From an uncultured Oscillibacter sp. (GTDB lineage: Bacteria > Bacillota > Clostridia > Oscillospirales > Oscillospiraceae), in the NCBI GenBank assembly GCA_904393855.1, contig CAJFNE010000002.1, forward strand, positions 1 through 27,994: 27,994 bases of DNA. The letters are read 5' to 3'. The translations under genes and the position numbers were made by a program. Shown piece after piece: positions 6,748-13,703 of the stretch. The notes below the pieces were generated by a model that was given only the letters and a program-made list of their open reading frames with translations, ran no database searches and was not told the DNA's origin. Within the stretch, counting starts at the first letter, position 1; the number at the start of each line of letters is the position of its first letter.

Positions 6748-7710
6748 TTACGAACCGGGAAAGTATTTTTCCCGGAACGGGACGCTCTCCACGGTGAAAA
6801 CCCGGCCCCGCAGGTAGTTCAGCATCCCCGCGTCCGTGGGGAAAGGAAAGGCCAGCTGGTAGGAGTACAGGGCCTGCCGGGTCTCGCCGTAGCGGCGGTT
6901 CACATCGCCCCGGCCATACTTGCCGTCCCCCAGCAGCGGGCAGCCGATCTCCGCCATGGAGACACGGATCTGGTGGGTGCGCCCGGTGAGAAGCTGGCAC
7001 TCCACCAGGGACAGCTCCCCCCGGGTCTCCAGAGTCTTGTAGAGGGTGGCGGCGGTTTTGCCGCCGGGGACGGGGCGGCGGTAGAAAGAGACCTGCTTTT
7101 TTCCCTCATCCTTTAATAGAAAGCCTTCGATTTTTCCCTCCGCCGGCCTGGGCCGGCCCACGGTGACGCAGAGGTAGGATTTCTCCACCTCGTGATTTTT
7201 AATCTTCTCGTTCAGGATGCGCAGGGTCTCCGCGTTCTTGGCGGCGATGACGATGCCGCCGGTGTTGCGGTCGATCCGGTTGCACAGGGCGGGGGCAAAG
7301 GCGTTCTCCCACTTGGGGTTCCACTCTTTCTTCTGATAGAGGTACGCCTGGATGTGGTTGATGAGGGTGTTGACTTTCTCCGTCTCGTCGGCGTGGACCA
7401 CCACGCCGGGGCGCTTGTCCGCCAGCAGCAGGTTCTCGTCCTCGTAAACGATGTTCAGCCGGGGCTGAAACACCGTCAGGAATAGGTTTTCCTCCGAGGG
7501 CTTGTCAAAGAACTCATCATTGATATATAATTGCAGCACGTCCCCGGCCTCCAGCCGCACGTCCCGCTTGGAGCCCTTGCCGTTGACCTTGATCCGCTTG
7601 AGCCGGATGTACTTCTGCAAAAGGGCGGGGGGCAGCAGGGGCAGATTCTTGGCCACGAAGCGGTCCAGCCGCTGTCCGGCGTCATTCTTTCCAATGGTAA
7701 ACTCCCGCAT
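6748..7710 (-). CDS. RluA-family 23S rRNA-type pseudouridine synthase
   Basis: Converts uridine to pseudouridine in structured RNA, most likely 23S rRNA. From ATG 7710 it is 320 residues: an N-terminal S4-like RNA-binding domain (GQRLDRFVAKNLPLLPPALL, KRIKVNGKG), then the catalytic domain. The active-site motif reads NRIDRNTGG where many members have HRLDRxTSG; the catalytic Asp is present. The later motifs LLTGRTHQIRVSMAEIGCPL and LGDGKYG are also there. The frame stays open to 7812, but AGGAGG (7717-7722) is placed 6 bases before ATG 7710, and the predicted promoter (7742-7770) starts transcription near 7735, which excludes the longer form. Which uridine it modifies (RluC- or RluD-like) cannot be told. 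Confidence 0.9.
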   Translation of the reverse strand: MREFTIGKNDAGQRLDRFVAKNLPLLPPALLQKYIRLKRIKVNGKGSKRDVRLEAGDVLQLYINDEFFDKPSEENLFLTVFQPRLNIVYEDENLLLADKRPGVVVHADETEKVNTLINHIQAYLYQKKEWNPKWENAFAPALCNRIDRNTGGIVIAAKNAETLRILNEKIKNHEVEKSYLCVTVGRPRPAEGKIEGFLLKDEGKKQVSFYRRPVPGGKTAATLYKTLETRGELSLVECQLLTGRTHQIRVSMAEIGCPLLGDGKYGRGDVNRRYGETRQALYSYQLAFPFPTDAGMLNYLRGRVFTVESVPFREKYFPGS

Positions 7711-7741
7711 GGTGGTCCTCCTGTGCAGTGATTCTGAGTTC

Positions 7742-7770
7742 ATGATACGCGATTTCCGCCGGGTTGTAAA
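7742..7770 (-). promoter_or_regulatory. Sigma-A promoter of the pseudouridine synthase gene
   Basis: On the minus strand, TTTACA (7765-7770) and TATCAT (7742-7747) are 17 bp apart, about 25 bases before the ATG at 7710. It supports the short start of the gene. Confidence 0.6.
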
Positions 7771-7855
7771 GAGGCGGAACGGAGAGCCCCCGCCTGTTTT
7801 GCGCGGGATCATGGAAAGCCCGCTAAAAAAACCGGCGGAAATTTGAAAAAATTGT

Positions 7856-7884
7856 TTGACAACCGTGGTGTAATCCCTTATAAT
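7856..7884 (+). promoter_or_regulatory. Consensus sigma-A promoter of yceD-rpmF
   Basis: Perfect hexamers TTGACA (7856-7861) and TATAAT (7879-7884) with a 17-bp spacer, 27 bases before the yceD start. This is the strongest-looking promoter in the window, fitting for a ribosomal-protein unit. Confidence 0.9.
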
Positions 7885-7911
7885 ACTAACCGTGTCATTG
7901 CGAGGTAGCCT

Positions 7912-8409
7912 ATGATTTTAGATGTAACACCTGTCCTGCGGAACCCGGAAAAACGGATTCCTTTCCAGTTTTCCCTGGATCTCAGCGACCTGGAATTCGC
8001 CGGCCGGCATCCCATCAGCCGCCCCGTGGAGGTGGAGGGGGAGGTCCGCAGTTCCGCTGATGTGCTGACCTTGACCCTGACGGCCTCCACCACGCTGGAC
8101 GCGGTCTGCGACCGCTGCGGCAAGGAGTTCCTGCAGGCCAAGAGCGTGCCGTACAGCTGCATGCTGGCGGAGGAACTGCAGAGTGAGGACAGCGATGACA
8201 TCGTCCTGCTGGAGGCAGGCAAGGTGGATGTGGGCGATCTGGCCCGCACCGCGTTCCTCCTCGACATGGACACGAAAACACTGTGTTCGGAAGATTGCAA
8301 GGGACTTTGTCCCCGGTGCGGCGCCAACCTGAACGACGGTCCTTGCGGCTGCAAACGGGAGGTAGACCCGCGTCTGGCGGCCCTGGCAAAGCTTTTGGAG
8401 AACAAATAA
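7912..8409 (+). CDS. YceD family protein (DUF177), large-ribosome-subunit associated
   Basis: A 165-residue protein of the YceD/DUF177 family, which is nearly always encoded directly before rpmF and is linked to 23S rRNA accumulation or 50S assembly. It shows the expected N-terminal strand-rich region (DVTPVLRNPEKRIPFQFSLD), a first Cys pair CDRCGKEF near residues 65-68, and a C-terminal Cys cluster (CSEDCKGLCPRCGANL and then CGCK) that probably binds zinc. The start ATG 7912 has GAGGT ahead. It is followed 54 bases later by rpmF under the same promoter. The molecular function is not settled in the literature known to me. Confidence 0.9.
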   Translation: MILDVTPVLRNPEKRIPFQFSLDLSDLEFAGRHPISRPVEVEGEVRSSADVLTLTLTASTTLDAVCDRCGKEFLQAKSVPYSCMLAEELQSEDSDDIVLLEAGKVDVGDLARTAFLLDMDTKTLCSEDCKGLCPRCGANLNDGPCGCKREVDPRLAALAKLLENK

Positions 8410-8463
8410 AGACATAAGGACGGGCTGGAACCCGGGCCTTTGAGAGATCAAGGAGGTGTCACC

Positions 8464-8658
8464 ATGGCAGTACCCAAGGGAAAAGTATCGAAAGCAAGAC
8501 GCGATAAGCGGCGCAGCTCCCACTGGAAGTTGGCGGCTCCCGGTCTCGTCGCCTGCTCCAAGTGCGGCGCTCTGCACCTGCCTCACAGAATGTGCCCGGA
8601 GTGCGGAACCTACAAGGGCCGTACGGTCAAGGCCGTCAAGTCCGTTGTGGCGAAATAA
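8464..8658 (+). CDS. rpmF: 50S ribosomal protein L32
   Basis: A 64-residue basic ribosomal protein of the large subunit. It opens MAVPKGKVSKARRDKRRS, the family hallmark, and carries four cysteines (C31, C34, C44, C47 in CSKC and CPEC), so it is the zinc-binding C+ form. AAGGAGGTGTCACC stands directly before ATG 8464; an in-frame ATG 8 codons upstream (8440) has no such site. It shares the yceD promoter and ends in a strong terminator. Confidence 0.97.
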   Translation: MAVPKGKVSKARRDKRRSSHWKLAAPGLVACSKCGALHLPHRMCPECGTYKGRTVKAVKSVVAK

Positions 8659-8665
8659 GCAAGCA

Positions 8666-8701
8666 GGAGGGAAGAGACATCTTCCCTCCCTTTCTTTTTT
8701 T
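8666..8701 (+). terminator. Terminator of yceD-rpmF
   Basis: A perfect 10-bp stem, ggagggaaga with tcttccctcc, encloses the tetraloop gaca. The stem is followed by tttctttttttt-like T tract (8691-8701). Confidence 0.92.
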
Positions 8702-8730
8702 AGGTCCGCAAGAATTCTGGAACAGCTGCC

Positions 8731-8760
8731 TTGCCAAGGGGCAGATGTTTGGGGTATACT
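8731..8760 (+). promoter_or_regulatory. Sigma-A promoter of the small basic membrane-tail gene
   Basis: TTGCCA (8731-8736) and TATACT (8755-8760), spacer 18 bp. The predicted transcript start near 8767 falls after the in-frame ATG at 8765, which rules that ATG out as a start. Confidence 0.6.
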
Positions 8761-8791
8761 ATATATGTATGACCTTGTGGAGGGAGCGGAT

Positions 8792-9010
8792 TTGCGGATG
8801 AGCAAGCATCGCCGCCATGACGATGACATTTATGTAGAAGCCTATACCCGCAGGACAGGGAAGTACCGCTATGTGCCGGGGCACTACCGCACCAGACCCA
8901 GCAGGCGCAAGGCGGAGCGCGAAGCGCGGGAACGGGCGAATGAGCGGGCTATGGCAGTGGCTGCCGTCGTGCTCTTTCTGGCACTGCTGTGCAGCTTTTG
9001 CTCTGCCTGA
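8792..9010 (+). CDS. Small basic protein with C-terminal membrane segment, unknown function
   Basis: About 72 residues. I do not recognise a family. The first 50 residues are highly charged and basic (SKHRRHDDDIYVEAYTRR, RTRPSRRKAEREARERANE), and the end is one hydrophobic helix (AMAVAAVVLFLALLCSFC), so it should be a tail-anchored or single-pass membrane protein with a cytoplasmic basic part. GGAGGG (8779-8784) is 7 bases before TTG 8792 and 13 before ATG 8798; I take TTG, with ATG two codons later as the alternative. It has its own promoter and sits between rpmF and der. It might bind nucleic acid or anionic lipid at the membrane, but that is guesswork. Confidence 0.62.
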   Translation: MRMSKHRRHDDDIYVEAYTRRTGKYRYVPGHYRTRPSRRKAEREARERANERAMAVAAVVLFLALLCSFCSA

Positions 9011-9079
9011 CGGGCCCTCTTTGCGTAATCCGCAAGATACATGATCAAAATATCCAACGCTTTTAGGGAGGATATCAGA

Positions 9080-10408
9080 ATGTCGAAACCCATTGTAGCC
9101 ATCGTGGGCCGTCCCAATGTGGGAAAGTCCATGTTATTCAACAAGCTGATCGGCCGGCGGCTCTCCATTGTGGAGGACACCCCCGGCGTCACCCGGGACC
9201 GCATCTACGGGGAGACGGACTGGAACGGCCGCTCCTTCATCCTGGTGGACACCGGCGGCATCGAGCCCCGGACGGACAACCAGATTCTCTCCTTCATGCG
9301 GGAGCAGGCCCAAATCGCCATTGACAATGCCACCGTCATCATCTTCCTGACGGACATCCGGACCGGCCTTACCTCCTCCGACCAGGAGGTGGCCAGCATG
9401 CTGCTGCGCAGCGGCAAGCCCATCGTGCTGGCGGTGAACAAGATGGACTCCACCGGCGCGCCGGACCCGGACTTCTACGAGTTCTACAACCTGGGGCTGG
9501 GGGACCCCATCCCTGTCTCCGCCGTCCACGGCCACGGCACCGGCGACCTGCTGGACGCCTGCGTGCGGTACTTCCCGCCGGAGGAGGCGGAGGAGGAAGA
9601 GGACGACGCCATCAAGGTGGCCGTCATCGGCAAGCCCAACGCGGGCAAGTCCTCCCTGGTGAACCAGATCCTGGGAGAGGAACGGGTGATCGTCTCCGAC
9701 ATGGCGGGCACCACCCGGGACGCCATCGATACCCCCTTTGAGAACGAGCAGGGCAGGTTCATCTTCATCGACACCGCTGGCATCCGCCGCAAGTCCAAGG
9801 TGGAGGAGGACATCGAGAAGTACTCGGTCCTCCGGGCCACCATGGCCGTGGAGCGCAGCGACGTGTGCCTGATCCTGATCGACGCCACCGAGGGCGTCAC
9901 GGAGCAGGACACCAAGGTGGCCGGCCTGGCCCACGAGGCGGGTAAGGCCAGCATCATCGTGGTGAACAAGTGGGACCTGATCGAAAAGGACGGCAAGACC
10001 ATGGACAAGATGCGGGCGGAGGTCCGCAACGCCCTGGCCTTCATGACCTATGCGCCCATCCTGTTCATCTCCGCCAAGACTGGCCAGCGGGTGAACCGGC
10101 TCTTTGAGCTGATCGACTACGTCTCCAACCAGGCCAGCACCCGGATCACCACCGGCATGCTGAACAATGTCCTGGAGGATGCCCAGACCCGGGTGCAGCC
10201 CCCCTCCGACAAGGGCCGGCGGCTGAAGATCTACTATATGACCCAGGTGGGCATCCGGCCGCCTCACTTCGTCGTCTTCTGCAACGACGCGCGGCTGTTC
10301 CACTTCTCCTACCAGCGGTATTTGGAGAACTGCATCCGCAATACCTTTGGCCTGGAGGGGACCCCCATCATTCTCTCCATCCGCCAGCGGGGCGAGAAGG
10401 AGGGGTGA
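9080..10408 (+). CDS. der: Ribosome biogenesis GTPase Der (EngA)
   Basis: An essential double-GTPase needed for 50S maturation, 442 residues. Domain 1 has GRPNVGKS (10-17), DTGGIE and NKMD. Domain 2 has GKPNAGKS (184-191), DTAGIRR and NKWD. A KH-like C-terminal domain follows (KIYYMTQVGIRPPHFVVFCN, then SYQRYLENCIRNTFGLEG). An acidic linker (EEAEEEEDD) joins the two G domains, as usual for the family. The ORF stays open to 9041, but AGGGAGG lies 8 bases before ATG 9080 and homologues start MxKPIVAIVGRPNVGKS. It is followed after 4 bases by plsY, a widely conserved neighbourhood. Confidence 0.97.
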   Translation: MSKPIVAIVGRPNVGKSMLFNKLIGRRLSIVEDTPGVTRDRIYGETDWNGRSFILVDTGGIEPRTDNQILSFMREQAQIAIDNATVIIFLTDIRTGLTSSDQEVASMLLRSGKPIVLAVNKMDSTGAPDPDFYEFYNLGLGDPIPVSAVHGHGTGDLLDACVRYFPPEEAEEEEDDAIKVAVIGKPNAGKSSLVNQILGEERVIVSDMAGTTRDAIDTPFENEQGRFIFIDTAGIRRKSKVEEDIEKYSVLRATMAVERSDVCLILIDATEGVTEQDTKVAGLAHEAGKASIIVVNKWDLIEKDGKTMDKMRAEVRNALAFMTYAPILFISAKTGQRVNRLFELIDYVSNQASTRITTGMLNNVLEDAQTRVQPPSDKGRRLKIYYMTQVGIRPPHFVVFCNDARLFHFSYQRYLENCIRNTFGLEGTPIILSIRQRGEKEG

Positions 10409-10412
10409 GCAT

Positions 10413-11117
10413 ATGCTGGATTCTGTTTACCTGGACCCGAATGCCGTGGCAGGGCCTGCGCTCCTTGAGATTCTTATCGTGGCAGTCATCGCCTATTTCT
10501 GCGGCTGCTTCAACGGGGCGGTCATCGTCTCCAAGTACATCCTGCGGGATGATGTCCGCAACCATGGCAGCGGCAACGCGGGCCTTACCAACTTTTACCG
10601 GACGTTCGGCGGCCCGCTGACCTTTGCGGTGATCCTGTGCGATGTGCTGAAGGCCGTTGTGGCGGTGCTGCTGGGCAGCTGGCTTCTGGGCACGGCTGCC
10701 GGACAAAATGGCTATGCGGACAGCGCGCAGATCAGCAGCATGTGGGCGCTGTTCGGCAAGTACTGGGCCGGGCTCTTCTGCCTGCTGGGCCACATGTTCC
10801 CCTGCATGTTCCACTTCAAGGGCGGCAAGGGGATTCTCTCCGGCGGCACCATCGCCCTCATGATTGACTGGCGGATCGCCCTGGTGGTCTGGGGTGGCTT
10901 CCTGATCCTGGCGATCCTGACCCGGTATGTGTCCCTGGGGTCCATCTGGGCCGGGGCCAGCTTCCCTTTCATCTCCTGGTATTGCTACCCGGACCCGGTC
11001 ATCGTGCTCCTGGCCTTCCTTCTGGGCTGCCTGGTGGTCTGGATGCATCGGGAGAACATCAAGCGCCTGATTCATGGGAATGAGAATAAATTCAGCCTGC
11101 ACCGCAAGAAAGAGTAG
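10413..11117 (+). CDS. plsY: Glycerol-3-phosphate acyltransferase PlsY
   Basis: Transfers an acyl group from acyl-phosphate to glycerol-3-phosphate to give lysophosphatidic acid, the first step of phospholipid synthesis, at the membrane. 234 residues. Hydrophobic helices alternate with the three cytoplasmic motifs: GSGNAGLTNFYRTFG (usual GSGNxGATN), GHMFPCMFHFKGGKG, and a C-terminal RHRENIKRL-like segment seen here as MHRENIKRLIHGNENKF. The insertion around AAGQNGYADSAQ between helices makes it slightly longer than typical (about 200). ATG 10413 has AAGGAGG ahead. Next gene gpsA makes its substrate; the 84-base gap to gpsA holds copy B of the intergenic repeat. Confidence 0.93.
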   Translation: MLDSVYLDPNAVAGPALLEILIVAVIAYFCGCFNGAVIVSKYILRDDVRNHGSGNAGLTNFYRTFGGPLTFAVILCDVLKAVVAVLLGSWLLGTAAGQNGYADSAQISSMWALFGKYWAGLFCLLGHMFPCMFHFKGGKGILSGGTIALMIDWRIALVVWGGFLILAILTRYVSLGSIWAGASFPFISWYCYPDPVIVLLAFLLGCLVVWMHRENIKRLIHGNENKFSLHRKKE

Positions 11118-11181
11118 AGATAAAAGATGATAGATAATAGATAAGAGATATCTTTTATCTTTTCACTTTGATCTCTTATCT
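11117..11181. repeat. Intergenic inverted-repeat element, copy B
   Basis: An AT-rich block between plsY and gpsA beginning on the last base of the plsY stop codon. Its left part holds gagataaaagat (11117-11128), identical to 1939-1950. Its right part (11152-11181) matches 2023-2052 at 27 of 30 positions. It is folded around gataagagat / atcttttatc (one mismatch). Here it lacks the GC-rich core of copy A. It may add an RNA stem between plsY and gpsA. Confidence 0.6.
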
Positions 11182-11201
11182 TTGCAGAAAGGGGATTCCA
11201 T

Positions 11202-12206
11202 ATGAAAACAGTCGTATTAGGCACCGGCGGGTGGGGGACAGCCCTGAGCCTGGTCCTGTGTGATAACGGACACGAGACGGTCCTCTGGTCCCACAACTCC
11301 GCCAAGGCGGCGGAGATGGCAAAGACCCGGGAGAATCCCCTGCTGCGGGGGGTGATCTTGCCGGAGAAGCTTCAGATCACCGGGGACCTTGACTGCCTGG
11401 AGGGGGCGGACCTGGTGGTGTCCGCACCGCCTTCCTTCGCCGTGCGGGAGACCGCCCGGAAGATGGCCCCCTATCTGACGGAGCGGACCGTGGTAGTCTC
11501 CGTCTCCAAGGGCATCGAGCGGGATACGAATCTGCGCCTGAGCCAGGTGATCCAGGAGGAGACGGGAAACCGCTGCCCGGTGGCGGCGCTCTCCGGCCCC
11601 TCTCATGCCGAGGAGGTGGGCATTCGGATGCCCACCGGCTGCGTGTCCGCCTGCCCGGACCGGGCGGCGGCCCGCTTGGTCCAGGACGCCTTCATGAACG
11701 ACTATTTCCGGGTCTACACCAGTCCGGATATCGTGGGTGTGGAGTTGGCGGGGGCCCTGAAGAACGTGGTGGCCCTCAGCTGCGGCATCTGCGCGGGCCT
11801 GGGGTTTCAGGACAACACGAAGGCCCTGCTGATGACCCGGGCCATGGCGGAGCTGACCCGCCTGGGGGAGAAGCTGGGCGGCACCCGGCAGACCTTCGGG
11901 GGACTGGCCGGCATGGGGGATCTGATTGTCACCTGCACCTCCCTCCACTCCCGGAACAACCGGGCCGGCATCCTGATCGGCCAGGGCAGGAGCGTCCAGG
12001 AGGCCATGGACGAGGTGGGCGCTGTGGTGGAGGGCTACTACGCCGCCGAGAGTATCCACCAGCTGAGCGCGCGGGAGGGTGTGGAAATGCCCATCTGCAG
12101 CTGCGCCTATGAGGTGCTGTATCACGGCAAACCCATCCGGGACGTGGTGACGGAGCTGATGACCCGGGCCAAAAAGGACGAGGAGCGGGAGGCCGCGTGG
12201 CTCTAA
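11202..12206 (+). CDS. gpsA: Glycerol-3-phosphate dehydrogenase [NAD(P)+]
   Basis: Reduces dihydroxyacetone phosphate to sn-glycerol-3-phosphate, the backbone donor for phospholipids and the substrate of the upstream PlsY. 334 residues, the family's usual length. The N-terminal Rossmann motif GTGGWG is at 7-12. Further hallmarks are ALSGPSHAEEVG, the catalytic Lys in GALKNVVALSCGICAGLG, DNTKALLMTRAMAEL, and the C-terminal GLAGMGDLIVTCTSLHSRN followed by NRAGILIGQG. The start ATG 11202 is preceded by AAAGGGG. It ends in a terminator. Confidence 0.97.
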   Translation: MKTVVLGTGGWGTALSLVLCDNGHETVLWSHNSAKAAEMAKTRENPLLRGVILPEKLQITGDLDCLEGADLVVSAPPSFAVRETARKMAPYLTERTVVVSVSKGIERDTNLRLSQVIQEETGNRCPVAALSGPSHAEEVGIRMPTGCVSACPDRAAARLVQDAFMNDYFRVYTSPDIVGVELAGALKNVVALSCGICAGLGFQDNTKALLMTRAMAELTRLGEKLGGTRQTFGGLAGMGDLIVTCTSLHSRNNRAGILIGQGRSVQEAMDEVGAVVEGYYAAESIHQLSAREGVEMPICSCAYEVLYHGKPIRDVVTELMTRAKKDEEREAAWL

Positions 12207-12215
12207 AAAAGAAGT

Positions 12216-12252
12216 CCTGGAGGAGCAGAGCGGTTCCTCCGGGGCTGTTTTT
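12216..12252 (+). terminator. Terminator after gpsA
   Basis: The stem cctggagga (12216-12224) pairs with tcctccggg (12235-12243), including one G-T pair, and is followed by five T (12248-12252). Confidence 0.8.
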
Positions 12253-12258
12253 GTAAAA

Positions 12259-12288
12259 GAAAATCCCGGACGCAAAGTCCGGGATTTT
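12259..12288 (-). terminator. Terminator of rpmB, possibly bidirectional
   Basis: aaatcccggac (12261-12271) and gtccgggattt (12277-12287) form an 11-bp perfect stem with loop gcaaa. On the minus strand it is followed by ttttctttt, 12 bases after the rpmB stop. It can also back up the gpsA terminator on the plus strand. Confidence 0.85.
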
Positions 12289-12300
12289 AGTTTGTACAGA

Positions 12301-12489
12301 TCAGATCGCGCGCGTGACCTTGCCGGAACGCAGACACCGGGTACAAACATACACATGGCGGGGGCTGCCGTCGACGATTGCCTTCACACGCTTCACGTTG
12401 GGCTTCCAAGTACGGTTAGAACGCCGGTGAGAGTGGGAGACCTTGATGCCAAAGGTAACGCCCTTGTCGCAGAACTCGCATTTAGCCAT
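12301..12489 (-). CDS. rpmB: 50S ribosomal protein L28
   Basis: A 62-residue large-subunit ribosomal protein. It reads MAKCEFCDKGVTFG, then SHSHRRSNRTWKPNVKRV and VYVCTRCLRSGKV. Four cysteines (C4, C7, C49, C52) make it the zinc-binding C+ form. AAGGAGG is 8 bases before ATG 12489; an ATG three codons upstream (12498) is poorly placed. It is a single-gene unit with its own promoter and terminator, transcribed divergently from hprK. Confidence 0.97.
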   Translation of the reverse strand: MAKCEFCDKGVTFGIKVSHSHRRSNRTWKPNVKRVKAIVDGSPRHVYVCTRCLRSGKVTRAI

Positions 12490-12545
12490 CCGTTGCACCT
12501 CCTTGCTGCTGCGTACTTTCTGGGCCTTTTGCAGGCACAGCTAAT

Positions 12546-12574
12546 ATCATAGCAGAACTCTTCCCAAAAAGCAA
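12546..12574 (-). promoter_or_regulatory. Sigma-A promoter of rpmB
   Basis: On the minus strand, TTGCTT (12569-12574) and TATGAT (12546-12551) with a 17-bp spacer, about 55 bases before the rpmB start. Confidence 0.7.
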
Positions 12575-12630
12575 GAAGAATTTTCAAAAAAAGTTCAGGT
12601 TTTTTGGAGGGGATCGCCGCCTGGAAGGTG

Positions 12631-12659
12631 TTGCGGAATCCGGGAGATTCATATATAAT
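12631..12659 (+). promoter_or_regulatory. Sigma-A promoter of the hprK-whiA cluster
   Basis: TTGCGG (12631-12636) and a consensus TATAAT (12654-12659) separated by 17 bp. The leader to hprK is about 85 bases and contains two GC-rich hairpins. Confidence 0.7.
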
Positions 12660-12687
12660 AAAATATACCAAACTACACAAGCTGAGA

Positions 12688-12729
12688 CCCGGCGCCGCGC
12701 GCCGGGCGGATTGGCGCGGGCCGCGGCCC
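12688..12729 (+). promoter_or_regulatory. Two GC-rich stem-loops in the hprK leader
   Basis: The first stem is cccggcgc with gcgccggg (12688-12706). The second is centred on the perfect palindrome gggccgcggccc (12718-12729), flanked by further pairing bases. They lie between the promoter and the ribosome-binding site of hprK, with no T tract, so they are not an ordinary terminator. Confidence 0.4.
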
Positions 12730-12751
12730 CGCCGGAAAGACGAGGAAGCCT

Positions 12752-13687
12752 ATGGGAAGTAGGGGAGTCAAACTCACAAAGTTCGTCGAGACCTTTGAGC
12801 TGGAAGTGGTCAATCAGGGCAGCGATTTCGATTCGGCGCAGCTGACGATCATGGAGCTGAACCGACCGGGGCTCCAGTTTCAAAACTTCTACGACTACTT
12901 CGATCCCCGCCGGATTCAGGTGATTGGCAAGGCGGAGGCCATGTATCTCAAAGAGATGGCGCCGGAGCGGCGCAGGAAGTGCTTTGACAATCTGTTCCTG
13001 TACGACATCCCCGCGCTGGTGATCTGCCGGGGACTGGATTTCTGCCCGGAGTGTCTGGAGAGCGCGAAAGAGCACAAGAAGACGCTGCTGCGCACCCAGG
13101 AGACCACGGTGGACTTCACCAGCCAGACCATCGAATTCCTCAACCGGGAGCTGGCCCCCTGCATCACCCGGCACGGCGTCCTGCTGGATATCTACGGCGA
13201 GGGGGTCATGATCACCGGCGACTCCGGCATCGGCAAGAGCGAGTCCGCCATTGAGCTGATCATGCGGGGCCACCGCCTGGTGGCTGACGACGCCGTGGAG
13301 CTACGGCTGATTTCCAACCAGCTCATCGGCACCGCGCCGGAGATCATCCGCCACTATATCGAACTGCGGGGTATCGGCGTCATCGACGTGCGCCAGCTCT
13401 TCGGCATGCGGGCCATCAAGGTGGAGTCCCAGCTGGACCTGGTGGTCCACTTTGAGCCCTGGGACAGCACCCAGATCTATGATCGCCTGGGCTTGGAGGA
13501 CCACTTCACGGAGATTCTGGGCATCCAGGTGCCCATCATCAATATCCCCGTGCGGCCGGGCCGGAATCTGGCCAGCATCGTGGAGGTGGCGGCCATGAAC
13601 AACCGCCACCGGAAGGTGGGCTACAACGCCGCGGAGGAGCTGGCCCGCCGGGTGGACCAGCGGGCGGACCGGGGCGCGGATACGTAA
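12752..13687 (+). CDS. hprK: HPr kinase/phosphorylase
   Basis: A bifunctional enzyme that phosphorylates HPr (or Crh) on Ser46 in response to glycolytic intermediates and removes the phosphate when phosphate is high, setting carbon catabolite repression. 311 residues: a N-terminal domain (about 1-130), then the P-loop domain with RHGVLLDIYGEGVMI, Walker A GDSGIGKS (156-163), RGHRLVADDAVEL, and the family signature IELRGIGVIDVRQLFG (from about 203). The C-terminal VRPGRNLASIVEVAAMNNRH is also present. CGAGGAAG precedes ATG 12752. First gene of the cluster; its substrate HPr is not encoded in this window. Confidence 0.96.
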   Translation: MGSRGVKLTKFVETFELEVVNQGSDFDSAQLTIMELNRPGLQFQNFYDYFDPRRIQVIGKAEAMYLKEMAPERRRKCFDNLFLYDIPALVICRGLDFCPECLESAKEHKKTLLRTQETTVDFTSQTIEFLNRELAPCITRHGVLLDIYGEGVMITGDSGIGKSESAIELIMRGHRLVADDAVELRLISNQLIGTAPEIIRHYIELRGIGVIDVRQLFGMRAIKVESQLDLVVHFEPWDSTQIYDRLGLEDHFTEILGIQVPIINIPVRPGRNLASIVEVAAMNNRHRKVGYNAAEELARRVDQRADRGADT

Positions 13688-13703
13688 ACAGGAGGCGGAG
13701 CGG

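Noticed and set aside
6756..6778. Hairpin ccgggaaa/tttcccgg as terminator of the pseudouridine synthase gene
   Set aside because: It lies within the last codons of the gene and has no T tract on the minus strand after it.
9011..9079. Separate promoter for der
   Set aside because: TTGCGT is present at 9021-9026, but no acceptable -10 box lies 16-18 bases further; der may be read from the promoter at 8731 instead.
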